64,000 nt of DNA from Zafaria cholistanensis (GTDB lineage Bacteria > Actinomycetota > Actinomycetes > Actinomycetales > Micrococcaceae): NCBI RefSeq assembly GCF_008580665.1, contig NZ_BKDJ01000008.1:120105-184104 (forward strand), in the 5' to 3' direction. Positions 1-8,108 of the stretch are shown here, in pieces (position 1 is the stretch's first letter; the number at the start of each line of letters is the position of its first letter). The position numbers and the translations under genes are program-made. The notes beneath the pieces are model-generated. The model was given only the letters and a program-made list of their open reading frames with translations. It made no database searches and was not told the origin of the DNA.

Positions 1-411
1 GAGCATGAACGTGAGGGTCCCGGCTGCCGCCCCGGCAATCCCCCCGGAGACCGGCGAATCCACGAACCGGAACCCGCGCCGGGCGGATTCCTCGTGGCAG
101 CGGCGCGAGGAGGAGATATCGGAGGTGGAGGTGTCCAGCAGCAGGGTGCCCGGGGCGGCGTTGGCCCACACCCCGTCCGGGGCCCCGTACACCTCCAGCA
201 CGTGCGCTCCGGTGGGCAGGCTCGTAAAGACGGCATCCGCACCGGCCGCCGCGGCGGCCAGCGACCCGACCACCTCCACTCCCCCGCGCGCGGCCTCGGC
301 GCAGGCCGCGGCGCTCGGGTCGTAGCCGCGCACCGTGTGCCCAGCCTTGACCAGGTTCGCTGTCATCGGCGCTCCCATGTGCCCCAGCCCAATCCAGCCG
401 TACGTCGCCAT
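1..411 (-). CDS. NAD(P)-dependent oxidoreductase, 3-hydroxyisobutyrate dehydrogenase-like (3' part outside window)
   Basis: The first 137 codons of a beta-hydroxyacid dehydrogenase are present, starting with ATG at 411. The N-terminus has the Rossmann fingerprint GLGHMGAPM (residues about 8-16), where the family binds NAD(P), and residues about 119-128 read DSPVSGGIAG, the substrate-binding signature of the 3-hydroxyisobutyrate / tartronate semialdehyde / 6-phosphogluconate dehydrogenase family. The catalytic lysine and the C-terminal helical domain lie beyond base 1. Members oxidise 3-hydroxy acids, for example in valine breakdown, but the exact substrate cannot be told from this half. A 14-bp tandem repeat sits just upstream of the start, and the next upstream element is tRNA-Ser on the same strand. 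Confidence 0.85.
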   Translation of the reverse strand, partial: MATYGWIGLGHMGAPMTANLVKAGHTVRGYDPSAAACAEAARGGVEVVGSLAAAAAGADAVFTSLPTGAHVLEVYGAPDGVWANAAPGTLLLDTSTSDISSSRRCHEESARRGFRFVDSPVSGGIAGAAAGTLTFML

Positions 412-780
412 CAGGATCTCCCCTGTCCTCGCCTGTCCCCGCCTGCCTGTCCCCGCCTGCCTGTCCGGGATAGGACACACGCTAGGACGAACCCGCGCCG
501 GGCAACAGGGCGCGGGGACAACCGGGCGTTGGGACCCGAACCACGACGGGCGATGGCGGTGAGGCGGTGGTATGGGCCTGCGCGCAGGACCATGGCACCG
601 GACGGCGGGCGCCGGACGACAGGGGGCGCGAACGGCCGCGGCGGTTTCCTCCGAAAGGGGCTCGGTGCGCAGGGCGAACCGCCCAAGGAGCGAGCCCGCC
701 GTCCCGCCCGACCAGGAACTTCTCGAAGTTCCAAAAAATGTCCCCGCCGGCCCCGCCCGGCAGGAGTTTAAGGGCAAAAG
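412..780. other. intergenic stretch with a short 14-bp tandem repeat
   Basis: About 370 bases lie between the dehydrogenase start and the tRNA-Ser terminator. Open frames exist on both strands, but none has a ribosome binding site or recognisable protein features. The only structure I see is a 14-bp unit (cctgtccccgcctg) repeated two and a half times at about 432-468, some 20 bases upstream of the dehydrogenase start, where it would lie in that gene's leader or promoter. Confidence 0.5.
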
Positions 781-816
781 AATGCGGCCCGCACCGTTGC
801 CGGTGCGGGCCGCATT
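781..816 (-). terminator. Rho-independent terminator of tRNA-Ser
   Basis: A perfect 16-bp inverted repeat (arms 781-796 and 801-816, loop TTGC) lies directly downstream of the tRNA on its strand. It is followed in the leftward direction by CTTTTG, a weak U-tract. Confidence 0.8.
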
Positions 817-821
817 CCATC

Positions 822-910
822 TGGCGGAGGATGGGGGATTTGAACCCCCGAGGGCTGTTAACCCAACACGCGTTCCAGGCGTGCGCCATAGGCCGCTAGG
901 CGAATCCTCC
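822..910 (-). tRNA. tRNA-Ser (anticodon GGA)
   Basis: This is a class II tRNA with a long variable arm. The 7-bp acceptor stem GGAGGAT/ATCCTCC closes it, the anticodon loop is CTGGAAC with anticodon GGA (reads UCC and UCU), the T arm is GGGGGTTCAAATCCCCC, and the 3' CCA is encoded. It is transcribed leftwards into the hairpin at 781-816. Confidence 0.96.
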
Positions 911-1018
911 AGATACGCTTCAAAGCGCGAGTAATAGCCTAGCGGAGTTTTGGGAAAGTTCCCAATCGGGGCCCGGGGCCCCCGCGGCCGGTCCCCCGGC
1001 ACGCGGAGAACGCTGCTT

Positions 1019-1059
1019 GGGAAGTGCGCCCCATCGGCGGCGGATGGGGCGCACTTCCC
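1019..1059. repeat. perfect 17-bp inverted repeat between divergent RNA genes
   Basis: Arms 1019-1035 and 1043-1059 are exact complements around a 7-base loop. The hairpin looks like a terminator, yet the neighbouring RNA genes (tRNA-Ser to the left, SRP RNA to the right) are both transcribed away from it. No run of T follows on either side. Its function is unknown; it could be a protein-binding palindrome or end an unannotated transcript. Confidence 0.7.
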
Positions 1060-1115
1060 CAGCCGCGTTGCAGCGAGGGCGGCCGGGGCGTGCACGGATG
1101 CCCCGGAAGATCGGG

Positions 1116-1121
1116 TATAGT
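1116..1121 (+). promoter_or_regulatory. probable -10 box of the SRP RNA gene
   Basis: TATAGT lies 9 bases before the predicted 5' end of the SRP RNA, the right distance for a -10 hexamer. No convincing -35 box is visible. Confidence 0.55.
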
Positions 1122-1130
1122 TTTCGACGG

Positions 1131-1214
1131 CCCCTCATGTGGTGTCATCCTGTTGAACTCCCCCAGGACCGGAAGGTAGCAAGGGTAGACGGGCTCTGGC
1201 AGGTACATGGGGGG
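1131..1214 (+). ncRNA. ffs: 4.5S RNA, bacterial small signal recognition particle RNA
   Basis: The conserved SRP domain IV core is present: CAGGACCGGAAGGTAGCAAG carries the GGAA tetraloop and the asymmetric internal loop that Ffh binds. The ends CCCCTCATGT (1131-1140) and ACATGGGGGG (1205-1214) pair with one wobble to close the rod-shaped hairpin. A short T-rich stretch (TCTTTACTTTT) follows as terminator. The RNA works with Ffh to target nascent membrane proteins to SecYEG. The next gene starts 38 bases downstream. Confidence 0.95.
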
Positions 1215-1251
1215 TCTTTACTTTTCCCGCCATTCCGCGAGGAGGCAGCAG

Positions 1252-2142
1252 ATGGGCGCAGGCCGGTTCGCACCGAGCCCTTCCGGGGAACTGCACCTGG
1301 GGAACCTGCGCACCGCAATCCTTGCCTGGCTCTTCGCCCGCTCCACCGGCCGCAGCTTCCTGCTGCGTATCGAGGACCTGGACCGTGCCCGCGCCGGATC
1401 CGAGGAGGCCCAGGTCCGCGACCTCGCCGCACTGGGCCTGGACTGGGACGGGCCCATCGAGCGCCAATCCGGGCGCCTGGACGTATTCGCCGCCGCCGTG
1501 GAGGACCTGCGCACCCGCGGCCTGCTCTATGAGTGCTACTGCACCCGCCGGGACATCGCCGAGTCCCCTTCCGCCCCGCACGCCGCACCCGGTGCCTACC
1601 CCGGAACCTGCCGCGAGCTCACCGAGGCGGAGCGGGCCGCCCGCCGCGCCTTCCGGCCGGCCGCGCTGCGGCTGCGGACCGGCGTCGGGCAGTACACCGT
1701 GACGGACACGCTGCACGGGCAGTACACGGGTATCGTGGACGACTTCGTGGTGGTGCGCAATGACGGCGTACCCGCGTACAACCTGGCGGTGGTGGTCGAT
1801 GACCACCTGCAGGGCGTGGACCAGGTGGTCCGCGGCGACGACCTGCTCAGTTCCGCCCCGCGCCAGGCATACCTGGCCACGCTGCTCGGGGCCGCCGTGC
1901 CCGAGTACGCGCACGTGCCGCTGGTGCTCAACCGCGAGGGCAGGCGCCTGGCCAAGCGCGACGGCGCGGTGACCCTTGCCGCCCTGGCGGAGGCGGGCGT
2001 GGGACCGGAGAAGGTTCGGGCCGCGATCATGGCCTCGCTGGGGCTGCCCGGCGGCCCGCCGCGGGAGGCGCTGGAGGCGTTCGACCCCGCCCGGCTGCCG
2101 CGCGAACCGTGGATCCTTCCACCCCTCACAACTGACCTCTAG
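1252..2142 (+). CDS. gluQ: glutamyl-Q tRNA(Asp) synthetase (GluQRS)
   Basis: At 296 residues this is the catalytic core of a glutamyl-tRNA synthetase without the anticodon-binding domain, the size typical of GluQRS, which charges glutamate onto queuosine in tRNA(Asp). The N-terminus reads GRFAPSPSGELHLGN, with HLGN replacing the HIGH signature, followed by RIEDLD. A Zn site is suggested by YECYCTRR and a later cysteine (PGTC, residues about 102-125), and RRLAKRDGAVTL is the KMSKS-like loop. I chose the ATG at 1252 because GGAGG lies 8 bases upstream and the homology begins there; an in-frame ATG at 1207 falls inside the SRP RNA. dnaX follows after 38 bases. Confidence 0.92.
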   Translation: MGAGRFAPSPSGELHLGNLRTAILAWLFARSTGRSFLLRIEDLDRARAGSEEAQVRDLAALGLDWDGPIERQSGRLDVFAAAVEDLRTRGLLYECYCTRRDIAESPSAPHAAPGAYPGTCRELTEAERAARRAFRPAALRLRTGVGQYTVTDTLHGQYTGIVDDFVVVRNDGVPAYNLAVVVDDHLQGVDQVVRGDDLLSSAPRQAYLATLLGAAVPEYAHVPLVLNREGRRLAKRDGAVTLAALAEAGVGPEKVRAAIMASLGLPGGPPREALEAFDPARLPREPWILPPLTTDL

Positions 2143-2180
2143 AAATGCGGGGGGTGCCTCGCGAAAGGTAGGCTCATAGG

Positions 2181-5100
2181 GTGAGTACAGCCCTTTACCG
2201 TCGCTACCGTCCGGACACTTTCGCGGACGTGATCGGGCAGGAGCATGTCACCGTGCCGCTCATGGCGGCGCTGCAGAAGAACCGCGTCAGCCACGCCTAC
2301 CTGTTCTCCGGACCGCGCGGCTGCGGCAAGACCACCTCCGCCCGCATCCTGGCCCGCTGCCTGAACTGCGAGCAGGGCCCAACGCCCACCCCGTGCGGCA
2401 CCTGCCCCTCCTGCGTTGAGCTGGGCCGCGGCGGCCCCGGCTCGCTGGACGTCATCGAGATCGACGCGGCCTCCCACGGCGGCGTGGACGACGCCCGCGA
2501 CCTGCGCGAACGCGCCACCTTCGCCCCGGTGCGCGACCGCTACAAGATCTTCATCATCGACGAGGCCCACATGGTGACCTCGGCCGGCTTCAATGCGCTC
2601 CTGAAAATCGTCGAAGAGCCGCCGGAGCACATCAAGTTCATTTTCGCGACGACGGAGCCGGACAAGGTCATCGGCACCATCCGCTCGCGCACCCACCACT
2701 ACCCGTTCCGGCTGGTTCCGCCGGAACCGCTGATGGCGTACCTGGAGCAGTTGTGCCAGGCGGAGGGCGTTCCGGTGGCCCCCGGAGTGCTCTCGCTGGT
2801 GATCCGCGCCGGCGGCGGCTCGGTGCGCGACTCGCTGTCGGTGCTGGACCAGCTGATTGCCGGCGCAGGGCCGGAGGGACTGGACTACGAGCTCGCCGTC
2901 TCGCTGCTGGGCTACACGCACGCGTCCCTGTTGGACGACGTGGTGGACGCGATGGCCGCCCAGGACGCCGCGACCGTGTTCGGGGCGGTGGACCGCATCA
3001 TCCAAACCGGGCACGACCCGCGCCGCTTCGTCGAGGACCTGCTGGAGCGGTTCCGGGACCTGATCATCGTCAAGGCCATGCCGGACACCGCGGGGCAGGT
3101 CATCCGCGGTTTGCCCGAGGACCAGCTGAACCGGATGCGCACGCAGGCGGCGCTGTTGGGCCAGTCGGAACTGAGCCGCTCGGCGGACATCACCAACCAG
3201 GCCCTGACAGAGATGACCGGAGCCACTTCGCCGCGCCTGCACCTTGAGCTGCTGTGCGCGCGGCTGCTGCTGCCGGCCTCCGACCCCACCGAGCGCGGCA
3301 TCAATGCCCGCGTGGACCGCCTGGAGCGGCGGATGGCCTACGCCGGCGAAGTCCCGGCCGGCACCGTCCTTCCCGCGTACGACGGCGGCGGCCCGACGGC
3401 GGCGGAACCCGCCGGCGGCTTCGGCTCCCCGCGCGAGCAGGGCGCGGCCCAGGTCCGCGAAGCGCTGCGGGCGGCCCGCCGCACGCAGGAACCCGGCGAC
3501 GCGGAACCTGCGGGGGCCCCGGCCACCGGCTCCCCGCAGCATGGCGGGCCGGCCCCTGTAGTGGAAGCACCGCTTTCCGCGGGTCCTGCTTCCACGGCGC
3601 CCGGCTCCGTTGGGTCTGACTCTGCAGCGTCCGGCTCCGATGCCCCAGCGTCCGAGCCGGCCGAGGAGGTCGGGGCACCTGTTGCCCCCGCGCCGTCGGC
3701 GGCGCGGCCCTCTGCCGCGCAGGAGGCGGCGGGCGCCGCAGCCCCCCACGGCGAGGCTCCCGTGTGGGGCGATCCCGAAGGGTGGAACGAACCCGTGGAA
3801 CCGGTTGCCGGAGAAACGGCCGCGCCGGCTCCCGTTGCAGAGGCACCCGCCAGGGTGTCCCCCGCCGCGGCTGCCGCCCCCACCCCGGCGGCCCCTGCCG
3901 TCTCCCCGGACTGGGGCGGGTCCTGGGGCGCCATGCCGGAGCCGGAAAAACCAAAGGTGCCGGCCGCTGCCCCGGCACCCGCACCGGCTGCGGCACCCGC
4001 GCCGTCCAATCCCGCCCCGTCCAATCCCGCCCCTGTACAGGCGCGGGCGGACGGTGCTGCGGCGGCGCGGCAGCACCAGGCTGGCCAGTCCGCACCCCCA
4101 CCGGCCCAGGCAGGCCAGCCGGGCCAGCCTGTGGCAGCGCCTGCGCAGGCGGCGGCAGGTGGCAGCGTGGAGATGTTCCGGCGCGCCTGGCCGGAGATCA
4201 TGAACGAACTCCAGTCGGTGAAGAAGTTCCTGTGGATGACGGTTCAGCCCAATGCCTCGGTCACCGGGTACGACGGCCGCAGCCTCACTGTCTCCTTTGC
4301 GCACCAGGGCGCGATGACCGCGTTCACCCGCAGCCAGGACAACGTCAACCTGCTTGCCCAGTGCATCCACAAGGTACTGGGGGTCCAGTGCCAGATCGTC
4401 GTGACAGCCGGAGGGTCCGCTCCGGCGGGTGGTTCGGGCCCAAAAGCTGAACGCCGGCCCGGGCCGGCAGATACTCCGTCCGTAGCGCCCCGCCCGGCCG
4501 AGCCTGCCGCCGCTGCTGCGCCCGCTCCGGCCCGCACCGGGGAAGTCCCCGCCGCGCCCGGTGCAGCCCGCACGGGGGAAGTCCCCGCCGCGCCCGCACC
4601 CGCGGCCCCCGCACCCGCGGGTGCGCACGCACCTGCCACGGCTGCCCCAGCGAACCATTGGCCGAGCCACCCGCCCGCAGTGCCTGCATCCTCCGGGGAG
4701 CGCCCGGTTGCCCCCGCTCCCGGCCGAGACCGACCAGCAGCGCCCGCCCCGGCGGAGGCACGGCCGGCCGCGCCCGCACCCTCCGGGGAGCGCCCGGTTG
4801 CCCCTGCTCCCGGGCAGGCGCCCGCCGCTCCGGCCCCAATGGCTTCGGTTTCGATCGCTCCGGCCTCCCACCGTGCTGCCCCGGCGGCTCCCGTTGCTCC
4901 GGCGGCTCCGGTTGCCCCGGCGGTCCCGGCGGTCCCGGCCCGTGGCCGCTTCGCTTCCCCCGCGGCTTCGCCGGACGACGACGGCGATCCCGGCTACGGC
5001 CCGGAACCTGACTTCGGCCCGGAACCTTTCGACGACGGCGCCTACGACTGGAGTGCGGACAGCGTTCCGGTCCCGGACTGGGAACTCCCTCCCGCCGCGC

Positions 5101-5816
5101 CCACGGGGTCCCCGGCCCGTCCGAACTCCCCCACCCGCCCGGGTCCGTCCGCGCCTCCCTCAGGGGTGGGCTCACCCGCGGCCGGTTCAGGGACGGCACC
5201 CTACGCGGGAGGACAGGGCACAAAGGAAGGGCCCGGCGCAGCGGGAAGACACGGCGCAGCGGGAGGACACGGCGCAGCGGAAGAACATGGCCCAGCGGAA
5301 GAACACAGCGCAGCGGGACGGCCGGCGCCGTTGTCCGCCAAGGTCCACGGCGGGGAGGCCGCAGCCGCTCCTGCCCCCGGCGCCTCCGCCACGGCACCCA
5401 CCTGGGGGAACGCCGCGGTGAAGGCTCCCGCGACGGCCCCCGCCACAGTCCCAACCCAGCCCCAGCCCCAGCCCCAGCCCCAAGCGGGGCGCCCGGGGCA
5501 GCGGATCAGCCGCTACCAGCAGCTGATGAACCAGGCCGGCGGACAGCCAGGCGGATCCCAGAGTGCCGCCGCGCGGCCCGGGGCTCCCGGCCACCGCGCC
5601 GCCGCCCCGGGCTGGGGAAGCATGCCCGCCGCAGGCAGCCCGGCGGGCGCGAACGCCGTAGACTCGAAGTACGTTGAGGACATCCCCAGCGACGACGACA
5701 TCGCCATCGAGGAATCCGGCCTGGTCGGACGCCCCGCGATCGAACGGCTCCTGAACGGGCGGCTCATCGAGGAGCGCGACCACGAGGGCAACGTCGTCGG
5801 CAAACCTGCCTACTAG
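2181..5816 (+). CDS. dnaX: DNA polymerase III subunits gamma and tau
   Basis: This is the clamp-loader ATPase of the replicative polymerase. It starts with GTG and encodes 1211 residues, longer than most DnaX proteins (about 600-800 in many bacteria). The AAA+ core occupies roughly residues 1-370: Walker A GPRGCGKTT near residue 44, a four-cysteine Zn finger (CLNC...CGTCPSC, about 68-85) and DEAH near 125. A conserved tau segment around residues 660-745 (FRRAWPEIMNELQSVKKFLW) is flanked by two very long Pro/Ala/Gly-rich linkers (about 385-655 and 750-1095). A conserved acidic tail ends the protein. A run of 18-bp in-frame repeats lies in the second linker. recR follows 59 bases later, as in many bacteria. 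No frameshift signal for a separate gamma form was recognised. Confidence 0.95.
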   Translation: MSTALYRRYRPDTFADVIGQEHVTVPLMAALQKNRVSHAYLFSGPRGCGKTTSARILARCLNCEQGPTPTPCGTCPSCVELGRGGPGSLDVIEIDAASHGGVDDARDLRERATFAPVRDRYKIFIIDEAHMVTSAGFNALLKIVEEPPEHIKFIFATTEPDKVIGTIRSRTHHYPFRLVPPEPLMAYLEQLCQAEGVPVAPGVLSLVIRAGGGSVRDSLSVLDQLIAGAGPEGLDYELAVSLLGYTHASLLDDVVDAMAAQDAATVFGAVDRIIQTGHDPRRFVEDLLERFRDLIIVKAMPDTAGQVIRGLPEDQLNRMRTQAALLGQSELSRSADITNQALTEMTGATSPRLHLELLCARLLLPASDPTERGINARVDRLERRMAYAGEVPAGTVLPAYDGGGPTAAEPAGGFGSPREQGAAQVREALRAARRTQEPGDAEPAGAPATGSPQHGGPAPVVEAPLSAGPASTAPGSVGSDSAASGSDAPASEPAEEVGAPVAPAPSAARPSAAQEAAGAAAPHGEAPVWGDPEGWNEPVEPVAGETAAPAPVAEAPARVSPAAAAAPTPAAPAVSPDWGGSWGAMPEPEKPKVPAAAPAPAPAAAPAPSNPAPSNPAPVQARADGAAAARQHQAGQSAPPPAQAGQPGQPVAAPAQAAAGGSVEMFRRAWPEIMNELQSVKKFLWMTVQPNASVTGYDGRSLTVSFAHQGAMTAFTRSQDNVNLLAQCIHKVLGVQCQIVVTAGGSAPAGGSGPKAERRPGPADTPSVAPRPAEPAAAAAPAPARTGEVPAAPGAARTGEVPAAPAPAAPAPAGAHAPATAAPANHWPSHPPAVPASSGERPVAPAPGRDRPAAPAPAEARPAAPAPSGERPVAPAPGQAPAAPAPMASVSIAPASHRAAPAAPVAPAAPVAPAVPAVPARGRFASPAASPDDDGDPGYGPEPDFGPEPFDDGAYDWSADSVPVPDWELPPAAPTGSPARPNSPTRPGPSAPPSGVGSPAAGSGTAPYAGGQGTKEGPGAAGRHGAAGGHGAAEEHGPAEEHSAAGRPAPLSAKVHGGEAAAAPAPGASATAPTWGNAAVKAPATAPATVPTQPQPQPQPQAGRPGQRISRYQQLMNQAGGQPGGSQSAAARPGAPGHRAAAPGWGSMPAAGSPAGANAVDSKYVEDIPSDDDIAIEESGLVGRPAIERLLNGRLIEERDHEGNVVGKPAY
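5244..5315 (+). repeat. four 18-bp in-frame repeats inside dnaX
   Basis: Four diverged copies of ggaagacacggcgcagcg encode six-residue units such as GRHGAA, GGHGAA, EEHGPA and EEHSAA in the low-complexity linker of DnaX. The period keeps the frame, so copy number could vary without breaking the gene. Confidence 0.8.
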
Positions 5817-5875
5817 CCGGCCCGCCGGCACGGTGGGCGACCGAAGATGTCCCGTTTCAAGCAGGGTGAGGTTTT

Positions 5876-6475
5876 GTGTACGAGGGTGCAGTCCAGGAAC
5901 TGATCGACGAGCTCGGCCGGCTGCCCGGCGTGGGGCCCAAGTCCGCGCAGCGCATCGCGTTCCACATCCTTGAGGCGGACCCCGAGGACATGAAGCGCCT
6001 GTCCGACGCGATCCGTGCGGTCAAGGAGCGCGTGAAGTTCTGCTCGATCTGCTTCAACGTCTCCGAGCAGGAGACGTGCGCGATCTGCCGCGACCCGCGC
6101 CGGGACGAGACCGTGCTGTGCGTGGTCGAGGAGTCCAAGGACGTCATGGCCGTTGAGCGCACCCGGTCCTTCCGGGGCCGGTACCATGTGCTGGGGGGCT
6201 CCATCAATCCGATCGCCGGCATCGGCCCCGACCAGCTGCACATCCGCGAGCTGCTCAACCGCCTCTCCGACGACCGGATCGAGGAGATTATCATCGCCAC
6301 CGACCCGAACCTGGAAGGCGAGGCGACGGCCACCTACCTCGCCCGGATGCTCAAGACCATCGGCATCAAGGTCACCCGCCTGGCGTCGGGACTGCCGGTG
6401 GGCGGGGACCTGGAGTACGCCGACGAGGTCACCCTGGGCCGGGCCTTCGAGGGCCGGCGCAGCCTGATCGGCTAG
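5876..6475 (+). CDS. recR: recombination mediator protein RecR
   Basis: RecR acts with RecO (and RecF) to load RecA on gapped DNA. The 199-residue length is typical. An N-terminal helix-hairpin-helix ([17 protein letters not shown], residues about 10-26) is followed by a four-cysteine Zn finger ([18 protein letters not shown], about 57-74) and a Toprim domain starting at [12 protein letters not shown] (about 83). The start is GTG at 5876, with AGGGTGAGG about 6 bases upstream. It follows dnaX closely and may be cotranscribed with it. Confidence 0.95.
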   Translation: MYEGAVQELIDELGRLPGVGPKSAQRIAFHILEADPEDMKRLSDAIRAVKERVKFCSICFNVSEQETCAICRDPRRDETVLCVVEESKDVMAVERTRSFRGRYHVLGGSINPIAGIGPDQLHIRELLNRLSDDRIEEIIIATDPNLEGEATATYLARMLKTIGIKVTRLASGLPVGGDLEYADEVTLGRAFEGRRSLIG

Positions 6476-6688
6476 GGCGGCCGCAGACCGGAGGCGCCCC
6501 CGCGCCGCAAAACACCGGAGTGCGGGCACGTCCAGTCCGGACGGGCCGGGCGGGTCCGGCGAATGTGACCGCGTGGAGTCACGAATGGCCGGGGTGCCGA
6601 AACATGCTCGTTACACTGGAACGGCGTGCGGGCACCCGCCGGCACGCCATCGACCCTTTCCAACCAGCCCCGTGGAGTGTGCGTAGGC

Positions 6689-7975
6689 ATGAGCCTCATT
6701 GTCCAGAAGTTCGGCGGTTCATCCGTGTCCGATGCCGAAGGCATCAAGCGCGTCGCCCGCCGGATTATTGACACCAAGGCCGCCGGCAACGACGTCGTCG
6801 TCGTGGTCTCCGCCATGGGCGACACCACCGACGAACTGCTGGATTTGGCCGCCCAGCTGACCAGCGACGCCCCGGCGCGCGAGATGGACATGCTCCTCTC
6901 CGCCGGCGAGCGCATCTCGATGGCCCTGCTGGCCATGGCCATCGACGGCCTGGGCGAGAAGGCGGTGTCTTTCACCGGCAGCCAGGCCGGCATGATCACC
7001 GACGCGATCCACGGCAAGGCCCGCATTATCGACGTGTCCCCCCAGCGGGTGCGCCGCGCGATCGACCGCGGCTACGTGGCGATCGTGGCCGGGTTCCAGG
7101 GCATGGCCAAGGAATCCAACGACGTCACCACGATGGGCCGCGGCGGCTCCGACACCACCGCGGTGGCCCTGGCGGCAGCCCTGAGCGCCGACAGCTGCGA
7201 GATCTACACCGACGTCGACGGCGTCTACACCGCGGACCCGCGCGTGGTGCCTTCGGCCCAGAAGATTGACAAGATCTCCAGCGAGGAGATGCTGGAACTA
7301 GCAGCCTCCGGCGCCAAGATCCTGCACCTGCGCTGCGTGGAGTACGCACGCCGCTTCGGCGTTCCGCTTCACGTACGTTCCTCGTTCAGCACGAACGAGG
7401 GAACCTGGGTCCTGCCCAGCCCCGACGACCAGATCAAGATTCAAGAGGGGGAGCCCTTGGAACAGCCCATCATCTCCGGTGTCGCCCACGACCGCTCCGA
7501 GGCCAAGGTCACGGTCATCGGCGTGCCCGACATCCCCGGCAAGGCCGCGCAGATCTTCGGCGTGATTGCCGGCGCGCACGCCAACATCGACATGATCGTG
7601 CAGAACGTGTCCACCGCCGCCTCCGGCAAGACCGACATCTCCTTCACCCTGCCGATCGTCGAAGGCAAGGACGCCCTGGAGGCGCTGCGTGCGGCTCAGG
7701 CGGAGATCGGCTTCGAAGGCATCGAGTACGACGACGAGATCGGCAAGCTCTCGCTGATCGGCGCGGGCATGCGCTCCAACCCGGGCGTGTCCTTCACCTT
7801 CTTCGAGGCCCTGCACAAGGCCGGCGTGAACGTGGACATGATCTCCACCTCCGAGATCCGCATCTCGGTGGTCACCCACGCCGACAGGCTCAACGACGCC
7901 GTGCGCGCCGTCCACGCCGCGTTCGACCTGGACGGCGAGACCGAGGCCACCGTCTACGGCGGCACCGGCCGCTAG
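6689..7975 (+). CDS. lysC: aspartate kinase (alpha subunit; contains beta subunit)
   Basis: Aspartokinase phosphorylates L-aspartate, the first step to lysine, threonine and methionine. The 428-residue protein has KFGGSS at residues 7-12, a central kinase domain with [21 protein letters not shown] and the [16 protein letters not shown] segment, and two C-terminal ACT domains (about 265-425) that usually bind lysine/threonine. ATG 6689 starts right at the conserved VQKFGG. An internal start for the beta subunit is likely at 7457. In corynebacteria and many relatives asd follows directly; here a strong terminator and an unrelated gene follow. A possible -10 (TACACT, 6612-6617) lies upstream. 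Confidence 0.96.
   Translation: MSLIVQKFGGSSVSDAEGIKRVARRIIDTKAAGNDVVVVVSAMGDTTDELLDLAAQLTSDAPAREMDMLLSAGERISMALLAMAIDGLGEKAVSFTGSQAGMITDAIHGKARIIDVSPQRVRRAIDRGYVAIVAGFQGMAKESNDVTTMGRGGSDTTAVALAAALSADSCEIYTDVDGVYTADPRVVPSAQKIDKISSEEMLELAASGAKILHLRCVEYARRFGVPLHVRSSFSTNEGTWVLPSPDDQIKIQEGEPLEQPIISGVAHDRSEAKVTVIGVPDIPGKAAQIFGVIAGAHANIDMIVQNVSTAASGKTDISFTLPIVEGKDALEALRAAQAEIGFEGIEYDDEIGKLSLIGAGMRSNPGVSFTFFEALHKAGVNVDMISTSEIRISVVTHADRLNDAVRAVHAAFDLDGETEATVYGGTGR
7444..7459 (+). promoter_or_regulatory. probable internal ribosome binding site and TTG start of the aspartokinase beta subunit
   Basis: AGAGGGGGAG at 7444-7453 is a strong Shine-Dalgarno placed 3 bases before an in-frame TTG (7457) at codon 257. 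In Corynebacterium lysC the beta subunit starts inside the gene at the same place, just before the ACT domains (here [20 protein letters not shown]). The product would be about 172 residues. Confidence 0.6.
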
Positions 7976-8017
7976 GGACTCCCCGCCAGGGGACCCGGCC
8001 AGGGGACCAGCCAGAAG

Positions 8018-8082
8018 ACCCGGCCCTTTCGGAAAACACCCGCCCGACCCCGGGCAGGTGTTCCCGGGAGGGCCGGGTTTTT
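8018..8082 (+). terminator. Rho-independent terminator after lysC
   Basis: ACCCGGCCCT (8018-8027) pairs with AGGGCCGGGT (8069-8078), which runs into TTTTT (8078-8082). A second smaller hairpin sits within the loop. Confidence 0.8.
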
Positions 8083-8108
8083 GCGCGCGGGATAATGGAG
8101 GGGTGAGC

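Noticed and set aside
412..780. Several 70-130 codon frames upstream of the dehydrogenase
   Set aside because: Arg/Pro-rich in all frames, no Shine-Dalgarno, and they run through the tRNA and its terminator.
2139..4871. 910-residue open frame antisense to dnaX
   Set aside because: Composition is Arg/Gly-rich with no motif or ribosome binding site; it mirrors the GC-rich third positions of dnaX.
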